Assembly (NCBI GenBank): GCA_017509205.1
Contig: JAFWQF010000036.1
Coordinates: 1 to 34,191, forward strand
DNA: 34,191 nt
DNA from: Clostridiales bacterium
GTDB lineage: Bacteria; Bacillota; Clostridia; Saccharofermentanales; Saccharofermentanaceae
Reading direction: 5' to 3'
Shown: piece by piece, positions 1 to 7,390 of the stretch
How positions within the stretch are numbered: position 1 is the stretch's first letter
Layout of the letters: every line of letters starts with the position of its first letter
Position numbers and translations under genes: made by a program
The notes under the pieces: model-generated
What the model was told of the DNA's origin: nothing
Databases searched by the model: none
What the model saw: only the letters and a program-made list of their open reading frames with translations

Positions 1-1
1 C

Positions 2-940
2 GGCTGCGGAAACATGGCAGCAAAGATGGCTGACGCACTTAAGGGTCACAAGGAGATCGAGATCGCGGGAGTTGCCGCAAGGGAAAGAGCAAAGGCCAAG
101 GCATTTGCCGCAAAGCACTGCCCTGACGCAAAGGTCTACACGACATATGCAAAGCTCGCGGCAGCTGATGACATCGATCTCATCTACATCGCAACCCCCA
201 ACACGTATCACTATGAGCATGCGATCATGTGCATCAAGGAATACAAGAATGTTCTTGTCGAGAAGCCTTTCACGATGAGCAGGGCAGAGGCCGACAGCAT
301 CTTTTTCGAGGCCAAGAACAGGAATCTCTTCGTGGCTGAAGCCATGTGGACATCATTCATGCCTTTGCATCAGCAGATGCTCGAATGGGTAAAGGAAGGC
401 AGGATCGGCCAGATCAAATATATTTCCGCAAACCTCGGTTATGACATCACAGATGTACCGAGATTAAACGATCCGGTACTGGGCGGCGGCGCTTACTGGG
501 ATCTCGGCTGCTACACAACAAACCTCGCGCTTTCGCTCATGGGCAAAGACGTTAAGGTTTCGCGTGTCTTTGCAAGAAAGTATTCCACCGGAATCGACAA
601 GGATACTTCTTACTGCCTCGAGACCGATGACGGCGGCACGCTCGCAATCCTCTATGTCACCATGACTGCCAATACCGACAAGAGTGCAGACATCATAGGT
701 GAGACCGGAAGGATCCATGTGACCGACATCAACAACTACCGCATGATCGAGCTTTTCGATGAAAAGGGCGAGCTCGTTGAGACATGCGAGGCAGAAGGCC
801 CTCTGTTTGAAGGCTATGCCTATGAAGTGCTCTCTTGTGCCAATGCTATCTCCAAGGGTCTTGTCCAGGCTCCCGAGATGCCCTGGTCCAAAACATCTCA
901 CATCGCAACCATAAGCGATACCATCAGATCGATGATGTGA
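2..940 (+). CDS. Gfo/Idh/MocA-family NAD(P)-dependent oxidoreductase (5' end missing)
   Basis: The frame is open to the first bases of the window and encodes G-C-G-N-M-A there, which fits the glycine-rich nucleotide loop (GxGxxA/M) of a Rossmann fold. The ATG at 14 is therefore probably internal, and the true start lies a few codons upstream of the window. The family's EKP motif follows (V-E-K-P-F near nt 259-273), as does the substrate-domain signature G-G-G-A-Y-W-D-L-G (nt 482-508). Members oxidise or reduce sugars, inositols or dihydrodiols with NAD(P); the substrate cannot be read from the sequence. It ends 4 bases before queT, so the two are probably co-transcribed. Confidence 0.9.
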   Translation, partial: GCGNMAAKMADALKGHKEIEIAGVAARERAKAKAFAAKHCPDAKVYTTYAKLAAADDIDLIYIATPNTYHYEHAIMCIKEYKNVLVEKPFTMSRAEADSIFFEAKNRNLFVAEAMWTSFMPLHQQMLEWVKEGRIGQIKYISANLGYDITDVPRLNDPVLGGGAYWDLGCYTTNLALSLMGKDVKVSRVFARKYSTGIDKDTSYCLETDDGGTLAILYVTMTANTDKSADIIGETGRIHVTDINNYRMIELFDEKGELVETCEAEGPLFEGYAYEVLSCANAISKGLVQAPEMPWSKTSHIATISDTIRSMM

Positions 941-944
941 TCAT

Positions 945-1484
945 ATGAGTGAGAACAAGATAGAAACATCACGTGAGAAGAACAGGAAGCGGATCAAGTT
1001 CATTGTCATCAACGGACTTATAGCTGCCATCTATGTTGTCTTAACGGCGCCTTTTGCGAACATCGCATACGGCCCGATCCAGGTCAGGATCGCAGAGGTC
1101 TTAACTATCCTTCCGATCTTCTCGGCGGCGACCATTCCCGGTGTTACGCTCGGATGTTTCATCGCAAATCTCATTAACCCGAATAATCTGGGACCTGTCG
1201 ACATAATCGGCGGATCACTTGCAACATTAATAGCAGGAGTCCTTTCCTGGCTGATCGGAAAGAAGAACAAGCCCCTGGGCATTATCCCTCCGATTGCCGT
1301 AAACGGACTCATAGTAGGCGGTTACCTGCCGTTCCTCCTCGTTGATGAGGGCAGCACCGTTACGGCGCAGGCTGTCGGCATCAGCATGCTTTCGGTTGCC
1401 GGAAGTGAGGCTGCACTTCTCGTGGTCCTGGGACTTCCTCTGATCGCGATAATCGCCAAGACTAAGATAAAGGATCTTTTGTAA
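945..1484 (+). CDS. queT: QueT-family queuosine precursor transporter
   Basis: A 179-residue integral membrane protein. After a charged, Lys/Arg-rich N-terminus of about 20 residues it has some five hydrophobic segments. The loop Y-G-P-I-Q-V-R-I-A-E and the stretch L-G-C-F-I-A-N-L are typical of QueT (COG4708), the substrate-binding component of an energy-coupling-factor importer for queuine or preQ1. The ATG lies 4 bases after the preceding stop, and its own stop shares a base with the next start (TAATG). Many queT genes follow a preQ1 riboswitch. There is no room for one here, so any such control would sit upstream of the window. Substrate is inferred from the family. Confidence 0.85.
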   Translation: MSENKIETSREKNRKRIKFIVINGLIAAIYVVLTAPFANIAYGPIQVRIAEVLTILPIFSAATIPGVTLGCFIANLINPNNLGPVDIIGGSLATLIAGVLSWLIGKKNKPLGIIPPIAVNGLIVGGYLPFLLVDEGSTVTAQAVGISMLSVAGSEAALLVVLGLPLIAIIAKTKIKDLL

Positions 1485-2098
1485 TGCCTCAGTATTTTGA
1501 AGTAAATCCTGATACACCTTCCGAGCGCAGGCTCATAGACTACCGTGCAAACGGAATCAACTTTGAATTCATCACCGATTCCGCGGTCTTTTCGAGGAAC
1601 GGAGTCGATTTCGGAACCGATCTCATGATCAACGCCGTCATTGCTGACATCAAGACGAGAAAGCACAGAAACGAGAGTTTCTTAGATCTCGGATGCGGAA
1701 TGGGCGTTGTGGGCATTGTCATCAAGAACTGTTTCATGGGATTCTCGGTTACGGGAGTTGACGTTAATTCAAGGGCTGTCGGCCTTGCACAGGAGAACGC
1801 CGAAAGAAACGGCGTTCCTGTAGATTTCAAACAGAGTGACGTGCTCAGCGCGATCCCTGAAGACGAGCTTTTCGACATGGTTGCCACAAATCCTCCTGTA
1901 AGGGCAGGAAAGGCAACGGTATTCAGATTCTATGAAGAGGCATTCGCGCACCTGAAGCAGGGCGGATATCTCTATGTAGTGCTTCAGCGCAAACAGGGCG
2001 CGCCTTCAACCGCAGCAAAGCTCGAAGAGCTTTTCGGAAACTGTGAGACGCTTACCATAGACGGCGGATACAGAGTAATGAGGTCGCAGAAAGAGTAA
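1484..2098 (+). CDS. Class I SAM-dependent methyltransferase, RsmC/YbxB type
   Basis: A 204-residue methyltransferase. The SAM loop reads L-D-L-G-C-G-M-G-V-V-G, followed by the acidic strand end G-V-D-V-N and the catalytic N-P-P-V, where RsmC-like N2-guanine methyltransferases carry NPP[F/Y/W]. The length and motifs match the single-domain YbxB group (MTS domain, PF05175), thought to methylate a guanine of 16S rRNA. The start overlaps the queT stop by one base and the stop overlaps the next start by one base (both TAATG), which suggests translational coupling. Pairing a base-modification enzyme with a queuine transporter is suggestive but not proof of shared function. Confidence 0.87.
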   Translation: MPQYFEVNPDTPSERRLIDYRANGINFEFITDSAVFSRNGVDFGTDLMINAVIADIKTRKHRNESFLDLGCGMGVVGIVIKNCFMGFSVTGVDVNSRAVGLAQENAERNGVPVDFKQSDVLSAIPEDELFDMVATNPPVRAGKATVFRFYEEAFAHLKQGGYLYVVLQRKQGAPSTAAKLEELFGNCETLTIDGGYRVMRSQKE

Positions 2099-3102
2099 TG
2101 CCTGATATCCTGAAAATAATCGACGGCTTTCTTCCGTATAATTTCGTTGATTCGTACTGTATGTTCTTCATATACAGTTTTCTGGGATGGAATCTCGAGG
2201 TCATCTATTACGGAGTGACCGAGGAAAGGTTCATCAACAGGGGATTCCTTTCAGGTCCGATATGTCCTGTTTACGGACTCGGTTTCTACGCTGCGGTCTG
2301 GATCTTTGCACCTCTTGCGAACAATTTCTTCATAATATTCTTCGGAATGGCGGCAGCGTGCACCGTGGTCGAGCTGATCGCGGGTGAGATCCTCTACCAC
2401 ACATTCCACATGCGCTGGTGGGATTACTCGGACTATAAGCTCAACTACAAAGGCTATATCTGCGTGAGATTCTTCATCTACTGGGGTATTGCCTGCTCGC
2501 TTGGCATATATGCGCTTCATCCCGCAGTCCTTACGCTGGTCAGCCACATAACCCTTCCCGTTAAGGCAGGCGTGCTCATAGTCTTCACGATCCTGATGGT
2601 CACGGACATTATCGTTACCATTGCCACAATCATCGGTTTCCAGAAGAAGGTCAGGGCTTTCACCATGGTCTCATCGGGAATGAAGATGGTGTCTGACAAG
2701 CTCGGATCAGGTGTTTACGGAACCGTAGATACCATCGTTACGGTAAGTGAGCCTACAAAGAAGCATTACGATGAATACAGAAAACTCATCGCAGAGAACC
2801 GCAGGATCGAAAAGGAGATGGCGGCTGCTCACCGTGCTGCCGAGAGGGCTTTCGCTGAACAGTTTACCGATGCCGAGAAGGCCAGCCTTAAGCTTGCAAA
2901 GCAGGCTGCAGGCGACTCGGTCAAATCCTTCATGTCAACACTTAAACAGGGCGAGCGCCGTCTGGCAGGTATCGTTACCGTCGGATACGGTGCTTCAAAG
3001 AAGACAGTCATGGCTCTTATCAGGCGCAGTGATCCGGAAGACACGGAGTACGATGAGGATACGATCGGTGCAGAGGCCGCTGAAGAGAGCGAAAACATCT
3101 GA
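2098..3102 (+). CDS. PF06541 membrane protein (putative ABC-transporter type IV / CmpB-like)
   Basis: A 334-residue protein. The first 200 residues contain about five hydrophobic helices and family-typical patches: S-F-L-G-W-N-L-E near the start, then N-R-G-F-L-S-G-P-I-C-P-V-Y-G. These identify PF06541, annotated as a putative ABC-transporter permease but with no established function. The C-terminal 120 residues are charged and Ala-rich (around E-Y-R-K-L-I-A-E-N-R-R) and could form a cytoplasmic coiled coil. The tail ends with many acidic residues. It is translationally coupled to the methyltransferase upstream. Its TGA stop supplies the TG of a probable promoter for the next gene. Confidence 0.82.
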   Translation: MPDILKIIDGFLPYNFVDSYCMFFIYSFLGWNLEVIYYGVTEERFINRGFLSGPICPVYGLGFYAAVWIFAPLANNFFIIFFGMAAACTVVELIAGEILYHTFHMRWWDYSDYKLNYKGYICVRFFIYWGIACSLGIYALHPAVLTLVSHITLPVKAGVLIVFTILMVTDIIVTIATIIGFQKKVRAFTMVSSGMKMVSDKLGSGVYGTVDTIVTVSEPTKKHYDEYRKLIAENRRIEKEMAAAHRAAERAFAEQFTDAEKASLKLAKQAAGDSVKSFMSTLKQGERRLAGIVTVGYGASKKTVMALIRRSDPEDTEYDEDTIGAEAAEESENI

Positions 3103-3108
3103 TATAAT
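3100..3108 (+). promoter_or_regulatory. Extended -10 promoter for the Mrp gene
   Basis: TGATATAAT is a perfect extended -10 (TGnTATAAT). Its TG comes from the stop codon of the preceding gene. No good -35 is visible 16-18 bases upstream, as is common for extended -10 promoters. The expected transcript starts about 25 bases before the ATG at 3141. Confidence 0.6.
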
Positions 3109-3140
3109 AGCCGGGTTATAAAATCAGTTGGAGGCAACAT

Positions 3141-3995
3141 ATGTCATCAGCATGTGATTCTTGTCCGTCAAAGAGCGGATGCACATCTCAGAGCACATGC
3201 CCTACCGCAAACGGTACGGGCATTCAGAAGGATCCCCTTTCTTTGGGATCTTCAGTTAAGAAAGTCATCGGAGTCTGCAGCGGAAAAGGCGGCGTAGGCA
3301 AGTCTTTCGTCACTTCCGTTCTCGCAGTTCAGCTCGCAAGAGCAGGATATAAAGTCGGTGTAATGGACGCTGATGTTACCGGTCCTTCCATTCCTCAGGC
3401 TTTCGGATTGACCGAAAACCTTCTGGCAAACGAGGAGAACCTCATCATGCCCGACGTCACAAAGAGCGGCATCGAGGCTGTCAGTGTCAATCTTCTGCTT
3501 CAGGACAAGGAAGCGCCCGTGATCTGGCGCGGTCCCGTTCTTGCTTCTCTCATCAAGCAGTTCTGGTCTGAAGTAAACTGGGGACCTCTTGACGTGCTCC
3601 TCATCGACATGCCTCCGGGAACCGGTGACGTTCCGCTCACCGTATTCCAGTCCATCCCGATCGACGGCATCCTTCTTGTTGCCACCGCTCAGGATCTCGT
3701 TTCAATGATCGTCAACAAGGCACGCAACATGGCTTCCATGATGAACGTTCCGATCCTCGGAATGGTAGAGAACATGAGCTACGTAAAGTGCCCTCACTGC
3801 GGTGAAAGAATTGAGCTTTACGGTGACGGCAAGGCCATCGAGAAGTCCGCTTCAGAGATCGGTTCGACCGTTCTCGACAAGCTCCCTCTCGATCCTGAAG
3901 TTACCAAGCTCGTCGATTCCGGTAATGTCGAAAACGTTCCGGAAGACTTACTGGAAGGCACGGTCGCTCTGTGCAAAAAGCTGCTTTCGGAATAA
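3141..3995 (+). CDS. Mrp/Nbp35-family Fe-S cluster carrier ATPase
   Basis: A 284-residue P-loop ATPase with the deviant Walker A C-S-G-K-G-G-V-G-K-S (46-55), the switch D-A-D-V-T-G-P-S, and L-I-D-M-P-P-G-T-G-D as Walker B. These mark the Mrp/ApbC/Nbp35 family, which holds and hands on [4Fe-4S] clusters in the cytoplasm. C217 and C220 (C-P-H-C) are the conserved cluster ligands bridging the dimer. The N-terminus carries four more cysteines (C5, C8, C14, C20), resembling the extra ferredoxin-like site of Nbp35. A strong SD (GGAGG) precedes the ATG. The next gene's GTG start lies inside its 3' end. Confidence 0.93.
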   Translation: MSSACDSCPSKSGCTSQSTCPTANGTGIQKDPLSLGSSVKKVIGVCSGKGGVGKSFVTSVLAVQLARAGYKVGVMDADVTGPSIPQAFGLTENLLANEENLIMPDVTKSGIEAVSVNLLLQDKEAPVIWRGPVLASLIKQFWSEVNWGPLDVLLIDMPPGTGDVPLTVFQSIPIDGILLVATAQDLVSMIVNKARNMASMMNVPILGMVENMSYVKCPHCGERIELYGDGKAIEKSASEIGSTVLDKLPLDPEVTKLVDSGNVENVPEDLLEGTVALCKKLLSE

Positions 3996-4561
3996 TAAGG
4001 CGTCTGGCCGCAGTTTCTCTGACCGCGGCGATCCTGCTGTGCACTGCTTCGTGCGGCGGGAAGAAGACTGTTGCGTCTTCAGTGTCTTCGACGTCTCCTT
4101 CGTCTGCCGGCTACCGCGAATATCTGGGTGAATATGCCTACGATCTGCCGTCTGCCTGCATGGTGTGGGAGCCTGTCGAAGGCGAGAAAGACGAAAGCGG
4201 CAACCCTGTTTACGGCATACAGTACAGGGAGATAAAGGACCTTGATAAGCTGCTTGCCTCAACTGACACGGCATTTCTGTTGTATTTCCATGCCTCGGTC
4301 TACGGAGAGGACGGCGGCATCACCGCTGTCGTTGAAGAGCTTGCCGAGAGACTTGCGGGTAAGGTTACCGTCGTAACTCTCGATGCAGGTGAATTCAATG
4401 ACATGGTCGGTAAGTATGAGATCAAGCTGCTCCCGGAGTTCGTGCTTCACGCAAGCGGAAAGCAGGATATGGTTTTCGGCGCTTCCGAGCGTGAATCCTG
4501 GACGATGCAGGAAGTTGCAGACTGGCTGGCCGCAAACGGCTACAGCATGAACGGAGGTTAA
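3971..4561 (+). CDS. Lipoprotein with thioredoxin-like domain lacking CXXC
   Basis: The frame opens at a GTG that overlaps the Mrp gene by 25 bases; no ATG is available near the signal peptide. Residues 1-29 are a signal peptide (R-R, then a hydrophobic stretch) ending in T-A-S-C-G-G-K-K, a plausible lipobox, so the protein is probably membrane-anchored outside the cell. Residues 97-190 resemble thioredoxin: F-L-L-Y-F-H-A-S at the active-site strand, V-T-V-V-T-L-D-A, and K-L-L-P-E-F-V-L, which carries the expected cis-Pro. The CXXC expected after the first strand is absent (H-A-S-V-Y-G-E-D), so redox chemistry of the usual kind is unlikely. Function unknown; a binding or chaperone role is a guess. 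Confidence 0.75.
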   Translation: MQKAAFGIIRRLAAVSLTAAILLCTASCGGKKTVASSVSSTSPSSAGYREYLGEYAYDLPSACMVWEPVEGEKDESGNPVYGIQYREIKDLDKLLASTDTAFLLYFHASVYGEDGGITAVVEELAERLAGKVTVVTLDAGEFNDMVGKYEIKLLPEFVLHASGKQDMVFGASERESWTMQEVADWLAANGYSMNGG

Positions 4562-4565
4562 AGCC

Positions 4566-5060
4566 ATGCCCGAGTACGCATATATCAGCACCATAGGACA
4601 GGACAGTCATAGGTTTGGCGAACCTTCAGGTGACTGCACCATAATGCTTGGAGGAGTAGCCGTTCCTTCTGACAGACCGATTCTTGCAAACAGTGACGGC
4701 GACGTCATCCTTCATGCGATAACAAATGCAATTTCCGGACTTACCGGAAACATAATTCTTGGCGGCATAGCAGACAAACTGTGTCTCGAGGAAGGCATCA
4801 AAGACAGTTCCGTATATCTTAAAAAGGCGCTTGAGGACCTTGGCGACAGTGAGATAGTTCACTGCTCCATGACCGTTGAATGCCTTGTTCCGAAACTCAA
4901 GCCTTACCGTGATGCGATACGTGCAAGGGTAGGGGAGCTTTTGAACATACCCGCTTCATCCGTCGGCATCACCGCGACAACAGGAGAAGGCCTCACGGCT
5001 TTCGGCAGGGGTGAGGGCATACAGGTCTTTGTCATCCTTTCATTCAGGAAAAAGCTTTAA
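4566..5060 (+). CDS. ispF: Divergent IspF, 2-C-methyl-D-erythritol 2,4-cyclodiphosphate synthase
   Basis: A 164-residue protein of normal IspF length that aligns end to end with the family. Retained are the metal-binding D13-x-H15 (Q-D-S-H-R-F), the third ligand in V-I-L-H-A, and the C-terminal A-T-T-x-E and F-G-R-G-E-G motifs. IspF converts CDP-ME 2-phosphate to the cyclic diphosphate in the non-mevalonate isoprenoid pathway. Changed are the usual G/A-H-S-D (here A-N-S-D) and the substrate loop G-D-I-G..F-P-D-T-D-P, which is absent. It may be a diverged but active enzyme or a paralogue. It meets ispD tail to tail, with the stop codons overlapping. Confidence 0.8.
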   Translation: MPEYAYISTIGQDSHRFGEPSGDCTIMLGGVAVPSDRPILANSDGDVILHAITNAISGLTGNIILGGIADKLCLEEGIKDSSVYLKKALEDLGDSEIVHCSMTVECLVPKLKPYRDAIRARVGELLNIPASSVGITATTGEGLTAFGRGEGIQVFVILSFRKKL

Positions 5061-5806
5061 TCTTCGAACGGGCTGTTTTCCCATCTGAGTCTTAAGATCT
5101 CACGTGCGACCGCAACGTCTTCAGGCGTGGTGATCTTGATGTTCGAGTATTTCCCTTCCACAAGAGTTACCTTCAGCCCGCACTTTTCGGCGATGAAAGT
5201 ATCGTCCGTCGCAAGTGCGCCTTCTTCGGACTTGTAGTAATCCATGCATTTCATGAGCTCGGAATACCTGAATCCCTGAGGCGTCTGAACCGCATAGAAT
5301 TCGCTGCGCTTCGGAGTGGATTTGACGGTGAGCAGGCCTTTTTTGGATGATGAGACTTTCTTCAGAGTATCTTTGACGGGAACCGCAACGGCGCAGACTG
5401 GAGCCTTCTCAAGGCCTTTGCAGACTGCTGCGATCTCATCCGGGGTTATCATGCACCTTGCACCGTCGTGGATGAGGACCAGGTCATCGGGATCTGCATC
5501 ATCTATGGTGCGGATGCCGTTAAGGACTGACTGTGATCTTGTCGCACCGCCTTCCGCGAAACTGACATCGAGATAGGAAAAGTAATTCGTGACGATATCC
5601 TCGAGCTGCGGCTTGAGATCAGGAGTCGTTATGAGAACTATCCTGCAGTCGGTGTCGGGGACCAGGGAAGTGTAATAGGATATGGATTCCAACGTCCTCG
5701 CGATCACGGGATGACCGCAGATGTCTATCAGGAGCTTTGGGATCGGGCCTCCCATTCTTTTGCCGCTGCCTGCGGCGGGGATGAGGAAATAGCACTTTCT
5801 GTTCAT
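5057..5806 (-). CDS. ispD: IspD, 2-C-methyl-D-erythritol 4-phosphate cytidylyltransferase
   Basis: A 249-residue nucleotidyltransferase. The CTP-binding loop I-P-A-A-G-S-G-K-R-M-G lies at the N-terminus with the conserved P-K-L after it. It also has T-R-S-Q-S-V, I-H-D-G-A-R, V-P-V-K-D-T, Q-T-P-Q-G-F and T-D-D. All fit IspD, which activates MEP with CTP. The reading frame also has a GTG at 5815, but that codon overlaps the AGGAGG. The ATG at 5806 lies 8 bases downstream of it and is chosen as start. It sits 19 bases after radA on the same strand, so the two probably form an operon. Its 3' end overlaps ispF by 4 bases. Confidence 0.93.
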   Translation of the reverse strand: MNRKCYFLIPAAGSGKRMGGPIPKLLIDICGHPVIARTLESISYYTSLVPDTDCRIVLITTPDLKPQLEDIVTNYFSYLDVSFAEGGATRSQSVLNGIRTIDDADPDDLVLIHDGARCMITPDEIAAVCKGLEKAPVCAVAVPVKDTLKKVSSSKKGLLTVKSTPKRSEFYAVQTPQGFRYSELMKCMDYYKSEEGALATDDTFIAEKCGLKVTLVEGKYSNIKITTPEDVAVAREILRLRWENSPFED

Positions 5807-5825
5807 AGCATTCACCTCCTGCTGA

Positions 5826-7226
5826 TCATGAGAAAAGGATGTCTATGGCTTCTTTCAGATTGTCTGCATAAATGAATTCGGGAAGGGATTTGCCTTCGTC
5901 CTCTTTTTCCACTGCCTGTCTGCAGCTTCCGGGAAGAACGACCGTCTTTACGCCGATCTTCGCTGCCGTCATGCATCTCTTGAGGATGCGGGTGACTGGC
6001 CTTATCTCTCCGGAAAGACCTACTTCTCCAAGAATCAGTGTATCTTTTTTTACCGCTATGCCTCTTGCAGAGGAAACGAGCGCGGCGCAGATGGCCAGAT
6101 CGGTTGCCGGATCGCTGACCTTGAGTCCTCCGATTACATTGATGAAACAGTCCTTTGTGCCGAGGCCAAGGCCGATCATCTTCTCGCAGACGGCGAGGAG
6201 CATCATGATGCGGTTGCGGTCAGGGCCTGCCGTCATGCGCTGGGGATTGGGATATACGCTTTCAGCGACCAGCGCCTGAACTTCTACGGTCAATGCGTCA
6301 TTGCCTTCGATTGTTGAAGTTAAGACAGAGCCGGGACTGTCGATCGGGCGGCCCGCAACGAGCAGTGCCTGGGAGCTGTCGACAGGAATGAGACCCTTCT
6401 CGCCCATCTCGAAAAACGCTATCTCATTGCTTCTTCCGAATCTGTTCTTGGCGGAACGGATGATCCTGTAACCGCCGGTCGCATCGCCTTCAAAGACGAG
6501 TACTGTATCCACCATGTGCTCGATCGTCTTCGGACCTGCGATCGTGCCGTCCTTTGTTATGTGGCCGACCATTATTATCGTTATGCCGTTCGTCTTGGCG
6601 ATCCTTATGAGGCCTGCCGTAACTTCACGTGTCTGGGCGACTCCGCCCGGAGTGCCTGAAACCTGCTCGGAATAAAGAGTCTGGATCGAATCGATGATGC
6701 ACAGACACGGCTTGTTGGTCTTGATCTGCTCGGCGATCTTCTCGAATCTCGTCTCACTGCAGATGAGGATGCTGCGCTTGATGCCGAGACGCTCTGCGCG
6801 CATTCCGATCTGTGCCGGCGACTCCTCGCCAGAGACATAGAGCACTTCGCCGGTGCCCTTGTAGGAATTGGCGATCTGCATGAGTATCGTGGATTTGCCG
6901 ATGCCGGGCTCGCCGCAGACGAGTGTTACAGAACCCTCGGTGATGCCGCCTCCGAATAGGAGATCAAGGCTTTCCATGCCGCTCGACAGTCTCTTGTAAT
7001 TCTCCTTGCCGGCCTCTTCAAGCCTTACCGTGACGGATGAGTCGGTCCATGAATATGTGTTGGCGGAAAGAGCTGGGGAATCGGTCTTGGCGGCCTTCTT
7101 GCCGGAATCCTCCGACGGTGCCTCAACAAAGGTGTTGAACATGCCGCACGAAGGGCATTTGCCCATCCATCCCATTGCCTCGTATCCGCATTCCTTGCAG
7201 AAAAAAGTAACATTCTTCTTTGCCAT
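5826..7226 (-). CDS. radA: RadA/Sms DNA repair ATPase
   Basis: A 466-residue protein with the RadA layout. A four-cysteine zinc finger (C10, C13, C24, C27) comes first, then a RecA-like core with Walker A G-E-P-G-I-G-K-S-T (105-113) and the RadA signature K-N-R-F-G, then a C-terminal Lon-protease-like domain. RadA drives branch migration of recombination intermediates. The frame allows an ATG at 7238. The ATG at 7226 (M-A-K-K) is preferred because the family starts M-A-K-x and a GAGG lies 8 bases before it. ispD follows 19 bases downstream. The radA-ispD pairing is, from memory, common in Firmicutes. Confidence 0.95.
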   Translation of the reverse strand: MAKKNVTFFCKECGYEAMGWMGKCPSCGMFNTFVEAPSEDSGKKAAKTDSPALSANTYSWTDSSVTVRLEEAGKENYKRLSSGMESLDLLFGGGITEGSVTLVCGEPGIGKSTILMQIANSYKGTGEVLYVSGEESPAQIGMRAERLGIKRSILICSETRFEKIAEQIKTNKPCLCIIDSIQTLYSEQVSGTPGGVAQTREVTAGLIRIAKTNGITIIMVGHITKDGTIAGPKTIEHMVDTVLVFEGDATGGYRIIRSAKNRFGRSNEIAFFEMGEKGLIPVDSSQALLVAGRPIDSPGSVLTSTIEGNDALTVEVQALVAESVYPNPQRMTAGPDRNRIMMLLAVCEKMIGLGLGTKDCFINVIGGLKVSDPATDLAICAALVSSARGIAVKKDTLILGEVGLSGEIRPVTRILKRCMTAAKIGVKTVVLPGSCRQAVEKEDEGKSLPEFIYADNLKEAIDILFS

Positions 7227-7260
7227 AACGAGCCTCATCTTAAAAAATCTTTATAAGAAA

Positions 7261-7269
7261 AGTATAACA
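7261..7269 (-). promoter_or_regulatory. Extended -10 promoter for radA-ispD
   Basis: On the minus strand the bases read TGTTATACT, an extended -10. A TTGACA lies upstream (plus 7288-7293) but at a 21-base spacing, too far for a normal -35. Start codons follow 22-35 bases downstream. Confidence 0.45.
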
Positions 7270-7319
7270 GACTTGATGTTCCTTATATGTCAATGAATGC
7301 GGTTTTAAGGACAATCTTC

Positions 7320-7328
7320 TGATATAAA
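7320..7328 (+). promoter_or_regulatory. Extended -10 promoter for the aldo/keto reductase gene
   Basis: TGATATAAA matches the extended -10 pattern. No strong -35 is seen. The predicted transcript start is near 7335, just upstream of the palindrome at 7343-7356. Confidence 0.45.
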
Positions 7329-7342
7329 AGCGGGACGGTGAA

Positions 7343-7356
7343 TGATAACATTATCA
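7343..7356 (+). promoter_or_regulatory. Palindrome TGATAA-CA-TTATCA, candidate operator
   Basis: This is a perfect inverted repeat with 6-base arms around a 2-base centre. It lies just downstream of the predicted transcript start and 34 bases before the ATG at 7391. The position suits a repressor site. It does not match the FNR box, whose spacer is 4 bases between TTGAT and ATCAA. Confidence 0.4.
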
Positions 7357-7390
7357 GGGGGGATCATTAATCAGAAAGGCGGAAACTGTA

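Noticed and set aside
464..901. A 145-codon minus-strand frame opposite the oxidoreductase gene
   Set aside because: No SD, no recognisable family, and entirely antisense to a conserved coding region.
941..944. preQ1 riboswitch before queT
   Set aside because: The gap is 4 bases and the gene before it is intact in frame, so none can fit here.
5807..5815. GTG start for ispD at 5815
   Set aside because: The GTG overlaps the AGGAGG itself; ATG 5806 has proper spacing.
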